From the NCBI GenBank assembly GCA_014218235.1, contig CM024763.1:82074244-82138243 (forward strand): a stretch of DNA of 64,000 nucleotides, in the 5' to 3' direction. Both the position numbers and the translations under genes were made by a program. The notes below the pieces were generated by a model. The model had not been told where the DNA came from. It did no database searches and worked only from the letters and a program-made list of their open reading frames with translations. This document shows positions 1-11,474 of the stretch, one piece after another (the first letter of the stretch is position 1; every line of letters starts with the position of its first letter). The DNA is from Colocasia esculenta. Its lineage: Eukaryota > Streptophyta > Magnoliopsida > Alismatales > Araceae.

Positions 1-204
1 TGTGCATTGACAGTGTCTCTAGATTGATCTGTCATCTACTTGAAGTTGTTGGTAGAACACTATGATTCACCCTTTCTTTCATTAAGTCGTCATTTGTTCT
101 TGTCTTTTTGTATTTCAATGACTGTGAATGTGATGAAAAAGATAATGGATGCTTACCTTTCATACATTATTTTCTTTCACTGTGATGGTTGTTTCCGTTT
201 CTAG
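1..204 (+). other. Intron sequence upstream of the first visible host exon
   Basis: AT-rich sequence without coding potential. It ends in a pyrimidine-rich tract and an AG acceptor at 203-204. The earlier exons of the synthetase gene, including the one with the HIGH motif, must lie left of the window. Confidence 0.7.
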
Positions 205-375
205 AATCTGGTTATTCTGTGCAGTATCCTGAAGGACACATTTCAAAGAGTATCTATGCCATTTTCAAATTGATCAGTAGACCACCTTCATCATCTGGTT
301 TATTAGAGGAATTCTTTCCAAATTTATCCTTGGCCATATGGACTACAACTCCTTGGACTATTCCAGGAAATGCTG
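205..375 (+). CDS. OVA2: Isoleucyl-tRNA synthetase (organellar type), exon of the CP1 editing domain
   Basis: This exon encodes part of class I isoleucine-tRNA ligase, which charges tRNA-Ile in plastids and mitochondria. The reading frame contains YPEGHISKSIYAIF followed by LAIWTTTPWTIPGNA. The TTTPWT stretch is the threonine-rich signature of the CP1 editing domain, which hydrolyses Val-tRNA-Ile. The exon is bounded by an AG acceptor at 203-204 and a GTGAG donor at 376. It ends in phase 1: G at 375 joins CT at 25057 to give the alanine of the NAAVAVN segment. The catalytic HIGH motif lies upstream, outside the window. The family assignment rests on remembered similarity to Arabidopsis OVA2. 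Confidence 0.9.
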
Positions 376-2011
376 GTGAGTTTTCCACTTAATTTCTTCT
401 GACTTAATAGTATTTTGGGGTGACTTGTTCTTCTCTGATTGAAAGAAGATAGGGGTGTGCTTTTAACCATAATCCCCTGATTATTTGAGATTTTATGGTT
501 GCTTTTTATCCTTTCTGAGCAAATATAAAGGAACATAGAAGAGAAAGAAAAGTGTACAAATAATGGAACCGTAGCTGTATATTACTGCCCAACCCCATGA
601 TAGTACCATTGTGACATTGGGCCTCTTGTATAAAACGGGAAGATACAAATCACCTTTATAGAAATGAGCTGTTTTCACAATGTAAAAGCATTAATTGTGG
701 ATTTCTTATGACCTTTTTATTGCCACATATTGTAGTTTCTTTGATCAAAGAAGATATGGTATTTTGATTAGGTTTCTGGTAATCACTAATATAAGCTTTG
801 TGGAAAAATGCCTTTATTTATATTTTTTATTCTGATTTTACATTATCATATTTATGCAAAAGAAGGAACTGAATCACTTTGAGAGCTGGTATACTTTTGT
901 TCCTAGATATTGTCAATCATTCCTAATGGATGACAGGTTTGATAAAAATTAAAAGGATTTTTGCTTGTAATATGTTCTTAGAGCAAATATTGCAAATCTG
1001 TCATCTATGCTAAGATATTAAAAAAATATAATTGTTAAATTTCAAATGTTGCGAAAGTTGCCAGTCTTGTGAACTTCTATAAAAAAATTGAATATTTCAT
1101 CCAAATCCTATTATTCCCGTTAGTTCAATTTGACAAAACTACCTTTGCTAATACCTTTTTCAAAGGGATGGGCACCTTAACACCCATAGCTTGATCTTAT
1201 ACCTTTTCTTTTCAGTTTAGCGTTGTAAAGACAGAAATAAAGTGCAAAACTGGAAACAGGAGGGAAGAAACAAAGGTCCTACAACAATTGTTTGTATGAG
1301 CATAAAAACAATGGAAATAGAGGAGGAATCATGAAATATAACTCCACTTCATGAGAAAAATGAAATGATCCCTCTGTTGATGAAGAAACTCCACATCTTT
1401 AACCATTCCTCAGACCATTTGACTGCCCTAAGGAAGATGTCAAAGCCTCAAAGGTAGTGTGAAGTCTCTCTCAAACCTCCTCTCACTCCTCTGTTCCAAA
1501 TAGCCCATAAGAATATGGGCAAGTAGATAATCCAAGCCTCCTTGCAACTGTCAGTGGGCATAACCTGGATGCACCCTCTAGAAGTGGATGGAATTCCTCT
1601 GCGACCAAGGTGCTGATGTTAAGGAATTTGTACGATCAGCCAGATGACTCTGATAATTCCACATGAACAAAATGGATGATTTGCATTCTCCTCCATGATA
1701 TCATAGAAGCCACAATTAGAGTTGCCAATTTTGAAGGTAACTCAGAGTCTCAGAGTCTATTAGAAGTCAGTAGTCTTCCGATAGCTATTCTCCATAAGAA
1801 TAGGTGATTTTACTGGGTAAGCTCTTTGACCTGACCGATTTGTGTCACCATGTCCTTGTCCATCCATCATTAAGCAAATTAGCGATTGATTTTGCTGTGA
1901 ATATACCATTGCTTTGTAAGTTCCATAGTCTACAATCAGAAGTGGTGCCTAGACTGTGAAAATGAGATAGGAATGTTCGTAGCTGACAGCATTCTGATAT
2001 GTCCCCATAGT
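376..2011 (+). other. Intron 1 left part, no gene seen
   Basis: AT-rich single-copy-looking intron sequence between the donor at 376 and the LINE target site. I see no exon, RNA gene or clear repeat in it. Confidence 0.6.
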
Positions 2012-2026
2012 AAGATTTATTCTCAG
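2012..2026. repeat. LINE target-site duplication, left copy
   Basis: The 15-mer AAGATTTATTCTCAG occurs here, directly before an 11-T run, and again at 23468-23482. Together they bracket the L1 sequence with element A nested inside it. Confidence 0.9.
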
Positions 2027-4119
2027 TTTTTTTTTTTGAAAAGTGGATGGTACCACTGTTGTATAATTGAAGAAGAATTCAGAATATACAAGTATCGGCT
2101 ATACAAAAGGGCAAAAACCTGCACAGCGCACCTATACCCCACCATCCAACCTACCACCAGCTCCACACTACCCGCCCAACAAAGCAAAAAGAGGCAAATG
2201 AAGAAGATTCACATTACAAAGCTTGACTGCCCACTCCTTAACTCTATTACAAATGACATCAAAAAGATACTTAGCATCCCTGGCAGCCCTACGAAAAATA
2301 TGATTGTTTCTCTCCATCCAATGCATCCACAACGTAGCATGAAGAATGAGCCACCATATACTGTTATCACCCTTGATCTGCCAACATCTCCTCCACTTGA
2401 GTAAGAAGGAATGCACATCACCAACAGGAGGAATCTGTCCACTAGTGGTGACCGCCATCGCCTCCCATACCAACCGAGCATAAGAACAGCCCACAAACAA
2501 GTGATCAATTGTTTCCTCATCCACCCCTTAAAGCACACACATGGACAGCAGGTCTGGAAAGAGGAGGAGGAGCCTATCCCTCATTGGGAGCCGGCCAAGG
2601 GAGATTCTTCAAATGAGAACCTTCACCTTTGGGGGGGTCTGAGGCCTCCAAACCTGAAACTGGAGTCCATGACGCAGCCCATCATCTGAGATCTCACTGA
2701 ATAAGAGCCTCCCTTTTCTCACCTCCATATCCATCTATCTGAAGCATCGGAGAAGAAAAAGGAGGACAGCTGAGCAAGCAACTCCTCCAATTGACGAATC
2801 TCTATCTGGCGCAAACTCCTTCTCAAGGTAGGTGCCCACATCCTCCCAGGGAGAGAAGAATCAAGAGCCTGAGAAACTGAACACAGGGGAGCGGCCGCCA
2901 CCTGAAAAAGTTCGGGGAATTCCACACAGAGCGGGAGGTCCCCACACGAAGTATCCCTCCAAAAAAGCGCCAAGTCACCTTTACCCACAAAGATCCTCTT
3001 ACCCGCCATAACAATATCCTTGCAGGAAAGGATGTTCTGCCACAGGGGTGAAGTTGAAGATCCCGGGCAAGGCGACAAATCTCAAACTCTAGAGCTCCCA
3101 AAGTACCTCTGACTAATAATATAATTCCACAAGCATTCCTCACGAGCCCCTCATATCCATAGCCATTTCCCCTGTAAAGCCATGTTGAAATCCCGAATAT
3201 TCTTCAGCCCTAAGCCACCTTGCTCCCTGCTTTTTGTCTCTCTCCCCCATGCCACATCTTGCCAACCCCTACTTCTTCCCCCACTGCCATGCCAAAAGAA
3301 TCTTCGTTGGATGCCTTCCAACTTTATAGCCACCTGCTTAAGAATTCTGAACATGGACAGAAAATATGTCGGGAGACTATCGAGAACCGAATTGCACAAG
3401 ACCAACCTGCCACCATAAGACAAAGACTTGGCTTTCCAGGCCGCAAATCTGGAGTCAAACCTCTGAACAATAGGGAGCCAGTCAGAAGATCTCAAAGTAC
3501 ACAGCGAAAGTGGAAGGTTCATGTAAGAGATAGGAAATTCCCTGTCTTGCAACCCAGAACAGTAGATGCCTTCTACAAAGAGAACTCCTCCATATTCACC
3601 CCAATCAAAAGACTCTTTTTCAGCCCAGAAACCTCCTCTAACAACTCAAGTAAAAATCTCACCATGAAAGGCATATGCTCCCCCTCGGTCAGGAATAGAA
3701 TAGTATTGTCAGCATACCACAAATGTGAGATGGATCTGCCACCACAAGCCCCCTGAATACCTGCAAGAAGACCAGCCACTTCCGCCTTCAACCACATCCT
3801 GTCCAGCTCACTAGCCACCAACACAAAAAGAAGCAGGGAAAGAGGATCACCCTGCCTTAGACCTCACCCACCATGAAGCCACCCTGACAGTTTGCCATTG
3901 ATGAGGACAACAAAAACAGCCAAAGAGACACACACCCTGATCCACCCGATCCACTTATCACTGAAGCCCATCCTCTCCAAAACATGAAGCAAGAACAGCC
4001 AAGTGACCCTGTCATAAGCCTTCTCAAAGCTCAGCTTCAAGACTAGCCCTCTCCCTCTGCGTTGCTTGAGAGCAAATAAGCATTCATGTCATGGGCCACC
4101 AAAAAATTGTCAAGAATGT
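2027..4119 (-). mobile_element. 5'-truncated L1 LINE, 3' part (RT C-terminus to poly-A)
   Basis: Read on the minus strand, this is the C-terminal half of an L1 ORF2: the FEKAYDRV and GLRQGDPLS reverse-transcriptase blocks (about 4040-3840), the active-site region WYADNTILF (about 3720) and an L1 C-terminal region (3552-3150). A zf-RVT-like end (DEETIDHLFVGC, about 2520) and a poly-A tail, seen as poly-T at 2027-2037, complete it. The catalytic YADD is YADN here, an in-frame TGA precedes GLRQGDP, and frames shift several times, so it is dead. The 5' part continues at 23310-23467 beyond inserted element A. The 15-bp direct repeats and 5' truncation are typical of target-primed reverse transcription. 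Confidence 0.9.
4115..4119. repeat. Target-site duplication of element A, left copy
   Basis: AATGT directly precedes the 5' LTR and recurs at 23305-23309 directly after the 3' LTR. It marks a complete element inserted into the L1. Confidence 0.92.
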
Positions 4120-4197
4120 TGTTGGCATAAAAAAAATTGTCAAAACCTCCATTTCCAGAAATCCCAAAGGCACCCTTTAATGGGGCATATGGGGGAC

Positions 4198-4205
4198 TAT
4201 TTATA
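4198..4205 (-). promoter_or_regulatory. Antisense TATA box in element A 5' LTR
   Basis: TATAAATA on the minus strand, within a GCCTATTTATAGGC-like context, left of the palindrome array. The 3' LTR copy is at 20965-20972 and would point into the element, towards the antisense gene. Promoter function is inferred. Confidence 0.45.
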
Positions 4206-4228
4206 GGCAAAACCCCAAGCCCTCCCCA

Positions 4229-4425
4229 ACCGATGGAAGTCCCATCGGTTGGAGGGGCAATTCCCCCCAACCGATGGAAGCCCCATCGGTTGGAGGGGTG
4301 TTTACCCCCAACCGACCATCGGTTGGAGGGGTAAAACCCCCAACCGTAAAATCCCCCCAACGGATGGTCCTACCATCGATTGGGGGGATTTTACCCTCTA
4401 ACCGATGGTACTCCCATCGGTTAAG
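4229..4425. repeat. Palindromic CCGATGG array in element A 5' LTR
   Basis: About five imperfect copies of a unit in which AACCGATGG is followed after a few bases by CCATCGGTT, separated by G-rich or C-rich spacers. Each unit can fold on itself. The same motif occurs in every complete LTR of the window with different copy numbers. Confidence 0.85.
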
Positions 4426-4472
4426 GGGGGGGGGGGCACTCCTTCATGCGCATGTAAAGGGGAGCCAACCCC

Positions 4473-4479
4473 TATAAAA
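4473..4479 (+). promoter_or_regulatory. Sense TATA box, element A 5' LTR
   Basis: TATAAAA in the context CCCCTATAAAACC, about 350 bp into the LTR, is the best candidate for the promoter of the genomic RNA. In the 3' LTR the same site reads TTGTAAAAC and is lost. Confidence 0.5.
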
Positions 4480-5032
4480 CCCCCATGTAACCCCCCATGT
4501 AAAGGGGGCTTTTTCTCCCCAAAAAAAAGAGGGCTCCCTTTTGGCTTCTCCCCTAAAAAAAAGGGTGCTTTCCCCTCCAAAAATCCAGAAAAAAAAGAAA
4601 GAAGCTTTCTCTCCCAAACTCTCCTCACTTGTTCTTCAAGTTTCTCCGCTCGGTGTGAAGGTATCGGTCCTCCCTCGGTCTGGTTAAAAAGTTCCTGCTC
4701 TCGACAAGCACAAAGAAAAGGAGTTTGCCTCCATACGACATCGACATCTCCTCTCCTCTATGCGGAGCTAGCTTCCATGGAGGGCTTCTCAAAGAAATCA
4801 TTATACGGTCCATACCCCCACATCGAGCAAGACTCTGTGGGGGTAATATCCTTCAGGGTTTAAATACCTTCCATATCGAGCAAGACTCTATGGATATATG
4901 GTATTTAAATACCCTTGTTCTCGTGCTCTAAATGCCTCCATATTGAGCAAGACTCTATGAGTCTGCGCATTTAGATGCACATGTTCTCCCCGTCCGTCGA
5001 GCAAGACTCCGGGATGGGTGAGTGTTGTGCTC

Positions 5033-5650
5033 GTATGGGTATGCGTCTTCTACGAAGACATACTCATATGCTCATAACGTTGTGCTTATATGTATATGTT
5101 TCTTAGAGGAAACTCTACCCAAGCGGAGGTTCTGCCTAAGAGCATATCCATATAATCACAATCTCGTGCTCATGTGTATATGTTTTCTTAGGGACAGTCT
5201 GCCCAAGTGGAGGTTCTGCTCGAAAAGATACTCATGTGTTCACAACTCTATGCTTATATGTATATATTTCCTAAAGGAAACTCTGCCCAAGCGGAGGTTC
5301 TGCCGGAAACATATCCATATATTCACAAATATTGTGCTTATATGTATATATTTCCTAAAGGAAACTCTGCCCAAGCGGAGGTTCCGTCCGAAAACATATC
5401 CATGTATTCACAAGAAGTTGTGTTCATGTGTATGCTTTCTAGAAGGAACCCCTGCCTAAACGGAGATCCTGCCGAAAATATATCCATATGTTCACGAATA
5501 TATGTTCATGTGAATATGTCTTTTAAAGGAAACTCTACCCAAGCAGAGGTTCTGCCCAAAAGCATATCTATATGTTCATAAATACATATGATCATATGAG
5601 TGTATTTCATGGGGATACCCTGTCTATACAGGGACTCTCCCCTAAAGCCA
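5033..5650 (+). repeat. Tandem array of about 85-bp units in element A 5' LTR
   Basis: About eight units, each with CTCTGC, CCAA, GCGGAG (a 6-bp stem with one G-T pair), then a CATATCCATATATTCACAA-like AT-rich part. The open frames through this array are only the repeat read through. Homologous arrays occur in the other LTRs (21848-22480, 29270-29480, 38590-39750, 42900-43680, 62850-63990). Confidence 0.85.
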
Positions 5651-6444
5651 ATACAATCATATGTCCATCAAATTCATACTCATATATTCGCGCGATAACC
5701 TTGCGTATGCGGGAGCGTTGCCCAAATTCACAATATACTCTAACTACCAAATGAATTCACGGGTATACACCCGTTCATTTTCAAAATCATATATTAAATC
5801 CCCAAAAAGGGGAACTCACACTCCTTTTCAAAATAAAATATCCAAACACCAAATAAATTTATGGGTATACACCTGCATTCTCCCCAAATTATATTTCAAA
5901 ACTCAAAAGAGATCCATATTTCATCTCAAAATGAAACTCTTTTCTCAAAACAAATATCCTTCATTTCAGAAATGAAATACCCCTTTTTTTAAGTAACAAA
6001 TCCTTTCTCTCGAGTCAAAATTCATTTTGTTCGACAATAATAAAAAGGGAAAACATCATATTACAATTTTCTAGAAAATGCATATTTCTTCGACTTTGTT
6101 ATCAATGGTATTCGGGTTAAAACTGATGTAAAAATAACATCAAGGGTTTTTAACCCGATGTAAACAAAACATCGATTCCGATCGATGGAGACAGGGGTCC
6201 AGCACACGCTACCTTAATCTCCTGATGAATAAAAAATCGCGGAACCAATATAGTTCAAACTAAAAGTGGCGCACTTGTCCATCCCATGGACATCAAATAT
6301 TCCCTCCGCACTGCGCGGATTTTAATTTCTGTCTGCTAGACAGGCTGGCACGCCCCGCAAAGCAAAATAAATAAATCACATCAAACCCAAATAATACATA
6401 AAAGCCATAAGTAGAAGCGAGATATTTTTCCGCGTGTCCACAGC

Positions 6445-6462
6445 TGGCACGCCCGGTGGGAC
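6445..6462 (+). promoter_or_regulatory. Primer-binding site of element A
   Basis: TGGCACGCCCGGTGGGAC begins two bases after the 5' LTR. The same 18-mer, reversed, lies next to the 5' LTRs of elements B (36482-36499) and C (62027-62044). I could not match it to a plant tRNA 3' end from memory, so the primer is unassigned. Confidence 0.8.
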
Positions 6463-6584
6463 TTCTTCTCACCATTCATAACAAGAAGGTCGAGGTATAT
6501 GTATTTCTTATGAAAATTCTAATACTGTTGTTTTTCCTTGAAGGTACTCGGACGAATCAAAAAGCAAACTTCAAACTGTTGTAG

Positions 6585-7430
6585 ATGGCCGTCACCTATG
6601 GACCGCTCGTCGTCAACAACCATGCCAGGTTCGGTTACCTGGTGATTCCGAACCTGTTCGGAGATTTCCCGGCAATCGTCGGATCCCCTTACTTCTTAGG
6701 GGTGGTTCCGGCCCATCAAGAGGAGGGTGCTGCACAAAAATCTTCCTTCAATAAAGCAACAAAGAAGATCGGCAGGAGCCGTGCCAATATTCAAGCTCGT
6801 CCTGCTACCATCAACAAGGGCACCCAAATGCCCTCAAAAGATGATGCTACTAAAGGGGCCAAACCCCACCCAACTCAAATCCGGACATATTCAGTCCAAG
6901 TAATCTTCTCCAAAGTCATAGCTCCCTGTCCCTTCACAACGGGGGCAAAACAAAAATCTGGAAAGCAAAAAGCCACTGCTGCCACCTCAAGATCCGGCAA
7001 ATCCATCATGGTCGGAAGCCTGCGGGTGCGGCTCGACGAAAGTTAGCCTGTCATCCCTCGTGACAGATATGTTCCAACAATCCCTACCTCAAACTGCTTC
7101 TCAGTCCTGCGGTGGTTTCGAGGAAAACAAGAAGACTTCAAGGTGGAAGCCGACGTCAAGCAAAAGACTCGGCGATCTACCAAACTCAAACAAATCTGGG
7201 TTCCCAAAAAGGAGGCCCAAAAATTCAAGAAAGCTCAAGAAAGTGCATCAACGACGGTTGGAGGGAGAAGCAATACCAACTATGCTTCTCTTCAACATAT
7301 TGAACCCAAGCACCTCAATGGACAAAAAAGGAAAGGGGTGTATAAGAAATCAAACTATACTCCTCAATGCCCAGAGAATATCCGAGTAGTCAAAGAAAAT
7401 CCAACTCAAACCTCGCGTATCGGTCTTTGA
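6585..7430 (+). pseudogene. Element A gag N-terminal leader domain
   Basis: First reading frame after the primer-binding site, beginning MAVTYGPLVV. It contains FGDFPAIVGSPYFLGVV, then a basic, low-complexity stretch, then RDRYVPTIPTSN and WFRGKQED. One TAG (7044-7046) breaks the frame, which otherwise runs on to the stop at 7428-7430. The first 45 residues are closely conserved in elements B and C. In C the following text shows that the region leads into gag through SVFDR and RRRVTWAA segments. I recognise no known domain. It is probably the N-terminal part of the gag precursor; a separate protein is possible. Confidence 0.75.
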
Positions 7431-10400
7431 CCGTATACTGCGGATCTCGGTCTTCGATAGGCTGGGGGCAATTCCTAATGTCGGTACCCATTCGTCAAAA
7501 AGACGACGTGTCACCTGGGCAGCGGAAGAAAAATCCAGACTCAAGGTCTTCTCATGCTATGCCTCTGGGAAGGACTCTGGCGAACCATCGGAACAAGTCG
7601 CGGAAGCCACTCCAAATGTTCCCTCTGAGGCCATTCATCCCAATACCAGACAATTCGCCAGAAGAAACCGCCAACTCGGTGGGCAAGCTGGGACGTCTGG
7701 TCAAGTTCCTCCTCGTGTTGACACTCAATATGAGGGAATTCAAGTCCCCTTCTTTGAAGAAACAAATATTCAAATTGAAAAGGGCGGACTTCCTACTTCT
7801 ATTATCAACCCCGTCATCGACTTGCCCACCAGGGAAAACTTCCAAGCAGTGTCGGATGACGACAAATATCAGGTGATGTAGCAGTGTCAATCTGAAATGG
7901 CCGCACTCTTAAATGAAATGAGGCGGCTGGCAACTTCAAGCCTTCGGCATTCTATGGAGTCAGTTTCCACTCAAAATCAACAACAAAATCAGCATTCGGA
8001 TGGGTCCGCCCCGACAAATCACCCGGCGGCTTCTACAAGTGGTCTTCTTCCTCAAGCTATGGGTCAAGATATTACTAATCCGTCCAATATTATGCTTCCT
8101 CAAACAGGAGCAATTCAAGATACTGCCATGCAAAGGCATATGATACAAACAATCATTGAAGATATATTCGTTCAACAGGGCGAAGGCATCCAGGTTGCGG
8201 ACTTATATTTTGTTCCGTATCCGATACATCATCAATTCAAGAAGCTGCCACAGGCGTGCCCTAAATTCCCAAAACTACAAAAGTTTGATGGACACGGGTC
8301 ACCGCTGGAGCATGTAGCACATTATGCCACTGCCATGGGTGAGCTCGCCTTTGATGAATCATATCTTCTCAGATATTTCGCAACTTCCTTGGCTGGGGTT
8401 GCATTCCAATGGTATTCAAAGCTCAAGTCCAACTCAGTTGCTGATTGGGCTGATCTACGAAAGAAATTCATCAACCGTTTTCAAACGGCTGAGAGATAGG
8501 TCTCTCTTTCTGAGCTATGTTCCCTCAAACGAAAGAAAGGGGAATCGGCAATTGACTTCATCAAGAGGTGGAGAGAGTTTAGCATGAAATGCAACAATCC
8601 TCCCGCTCATGAAGATGCAATCACCATCTGCCGAAGAGGTCTTACAGCAACAATCAATGAGAAACTCTTGGGGGCAAATATCAAGAGTTTCGATCAATTA
8701 AATTCTATTGTAGCAGAAATCAAGATGTTTTTAGCCGAACAAATGGCTCATACATCTCATAAAGGCAAGCTCCTCAAAGAGCGCAACCAGCCAACAAAAG
8801 AGGTCAATGTCATCGACTTCTCGCTTGGCAATGAAGCAAAGGGGGCAGTAATCTCTGCCGCCCCAAAGAAGAAATCAGAACCAAAAGCGCCAGTACCAAC
8901 ATTGGTAGAGCGCATGAAGGCTCCTTATTCTTTCAAGAAGGAGCATACTAAGAAGCCTTTTGATCTTTGCCTCGACAACCAATTAATATCACTGCCAGAA
9001 CCAAAGAAGCCGGCAGATGTCAGTAAGATCAATCAGCCCAACTATTGCCCGTATCACTGTATGGTGGGGCATCCAATTGAAGATTGCTATGTCTTCAAGA
9101 ATGATGTCCAAAAGATGATCAAAAATGGCCTCATATCTGTGCAGAATGGTTTGGTCGACCCTCAACCTCATGTTTGGGATCGACCAGAACAATCAGTCAA
9201 TGTCATACATACAACGGAGCCTGCTACAAACTCAAATAATCCTAAGGCTGGTCCTTCATGTGACCCACCTCAAGATAATTCAGGAGCTCATTCTCCGCCA
9301 AGATCCAGGCACCAAGCCACATGGAAAGCAACGAGGAAAGTTCAAAAGCAACTCCAGAAACTACAACAAGGCCAGCAAGAGTTGCGACAAATCATGCAAA
9401 GTGTGGAGAGACGTCGGGATACTCCCACTCAGGGACCCTCTGCTCCACAAACTGCCCCTATTTATACACAAGCACATCCGGAGCTGCCTCCCATGTCGCC
9501 ATATGCAGACTCAATCGGGTTGCTATCTGAAGATCCTCCAAATCCCATCGAGCCGGCAAGGTTATATTCTTTCCCTCGACAACAAACATTACCACTCTTC
9601 CGGTTATGCCTGCGGTCCGGATGGATGGATTATTTTGCTCCAGCAGAGATATTATCCAACTACTGCCCATATCATCAAATGACGGGCCACGTCATCGAAG
9701 ACTGCATAAACTTCAAAGATGACGTGGAAAATCTGATCGGACAAGGGATAATTGACCTGGGTAATTCTTTGGTCAACCCTTCATAACCTCATACTCAACA
9801 GCCGCCGAATGGGCCATCCAACTCTATGTCCCACTCGAAAATGTTATCAATGCATCATCATCCTCTAATCTTCCTCAGTCAGAGGAGCAACCACTTCAAC
9901 ATCCATACCTGTCTAGTCGATGGTATATGGGCTGGCATCCTCTACATCAGCGCTCATTTGCCGAAGAGAATACCAAGCTGATATTTGATAATCTCAGGAG
10001 GCAAAAGCTAATCAAAGCGCATGAGCCAGCACCTTATATCTCTGAAAGTGAAAAGAAGCTGCATGACTACTGTGAATTTCATTCCAGGGCTATGCACCCC
10101 ACCAAAGATTGTTCGGATCTCCATAACTTGATCGAAACACGTATTCGAGAAGGAATAATTGATCAGTATGGAAACTCCCTAGCGTCAACACACTTTGGTG
10201 AGGCGTCGCAACAAATATATAATCCAAGCCCAAAATATTAAGCACAATATCAAGATATATGTAAATATTATCATTCCCATTTGGGCTATGGACAAAGCAA
10301 ACGCGAAGCCAAAATGGAAAAGCGTAAAGCTGCCATTTTGCGATACAGAAATCAAATACCAGAAGAAGCTGCGGCGGAGCCAATCTCGCAGCAAGCTGAG

Positions 10401-11474
10401 GAGTTCCTGGATGATTTCTACCAACTCCCACCTGAAATTATTGAAGAGGCAATTAATTCAACCTTCGAAGCGCAAGCCTCAAAAAGTGAATGGGTCATTA
10501 TGGGCCCTCGAAAATCAACTAGCTCCAGAAAGTCCAAAAAATTCATGGCAGAAGGCAGCTCTAGCAAAAATAGTGTCTCCAAGCCATCTCTCCAGCAGGA
10601 AGTCATAAGTTCAGTGGAAACCTTGCAAATAAGAAATAGAAAAAGAAATGAAAAAAGAAGAATGAAAAAGCAAATGGAGCGTGCTGCTGCTGCGGAAGTT
10701 TCTCAAGAACTGACTCCTATCCAGAAACTCCAAAAATTGATTGATGAGATGGAAGAATATATATCTCCCAGGCCTTCTGATAGAGCTACCCTCGATCAAT
10801 ATATCCCATGGGAGGAGATAGAGCGAAAAAATCAACTTCGGAACTGGCTCTATCAAGTCCAGCAAGAAGCTCTACAAGGGGAGGAGTTTCCTCTCTCATC
10901 GCCCTTGATATTCTTCAATGAAGGTGAATAAATCGCCATAGAAAAGTTGGACCATATGTTCAACTCCTTCACATGCAATATGATATTCGTACCTCCACCA
11001 AAGGAGCTACAAGTCTCCCCAAGTGATGTTGCCATACAAGTTGAAGATAAACCAACGACGCTGACATACTGGCGTCGGCCTGCAAATAATGCAAATCGTC
11101 ATCGCGGAAGAGGACGTGGTAGGTGGCAAAAAGCAACATCTACCACCGCCAAGAAGCCTGATATCACAAGTTCAAACAAAGTCATACTCTTCCGTGGCGA
11201 AGAATCAAGACCTCTGCCTAAAATTGAAATTCGGGCAGATTCTTATGTCTTCGATCCTTCAGATGAAGAAGAAGGGCTGCCCAATATAGCCTCTCAAGCA
11301 AAGAATGGGGACCAAAGTCCATTTGCTTCATCAAATGAGCCGGACAGCGTTCCTCTCCCTCAGAATGAAAAGCCATCAAGCTCCCTCTCTAAAAAGAAAT
11401 TCGTCAAGCCAAAGGAGTCGTCTGAATCCTTGATTGGGGGATCTTCCCCATTAGACAAGACACACCGACGCTGA
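7431..11474 (+). pseudogene. Element A gag (capsid and three C-H-H-C knuckles), broken
   Basis: Encodes a Retrotrans_gag type capsid. LLRYFATSLAGVAFQWYSKL and DLRKKFINRFQTAER lie near 8360-8496. Three zinc knuckles of the form C-x2-H-x4-H-x4-C follow: NYCPYHCMVGHPIEDC (about 9045), NYCPYHQMTGHVIEDC (about 9660) and DYCEFHSRAMHPTKDC (about 10065). The C-terminal part is basic and acidic by turns. The frame is interrupted by TAG at 8497 (lysine in C), a frameshift between 9786 and 9927, and TAA at 10239 and 10929. Long gag with repeated knuckles fits the Tat group. No product can be made from this copy. Confidence 0.85.

Larger units (their letters stand above)
4120..6442 (+). repeat. Element A 5' LTR
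   Basis: This 2323-bp LTR starts TGTTGGCAT and ends GTGTCCACA. It is repeated at 20888-23304. From left to right it holds an antisense TATA box (4198-4205), an array of AACCGATGG/CCATCGGTT palindromes (4229-4425) and a sense TATA box (TATAAAA, 4473-4479). A tandem array of about eight units of roughly 85 bp (5033-5650) follows, then a U5 with a short hairpin and a copy of the primer-binding motif (6344-6355). The 3' copy is longer by a small internal duplication (about 22801-22870). Confidence 0.95.

Noticed and set aside
2719..3756. Plus-strand frames up to 178 codons across the L1
   Set aside because: The minus strand carries the recognisable L1 protein; these are complements of it.
5022..5581. 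Overlapping open frames of about 120-145 codons in element A LTR, also at 21916-22286 and 43007-43506
   Set aside because: They are the 85-bp tandem repeat read through in several frames, with the same peptide recurring each unit; no independent evidence of coding.
5033..5650. Regular repeats with spacers that could suggest a CRISPR array
   Set aside because: Units are about 85 bp, imperfect, AT-rich throughout and lie inside plant LTRs; no spacer logic or cas genes.
6445..6462. Assignment of the primer to tRNA-Lys
   Set aside because: The plant tRNA-Lys end would give TGGCGCCCACCGTGGGGC; the match is only partial, so the primer is left open.
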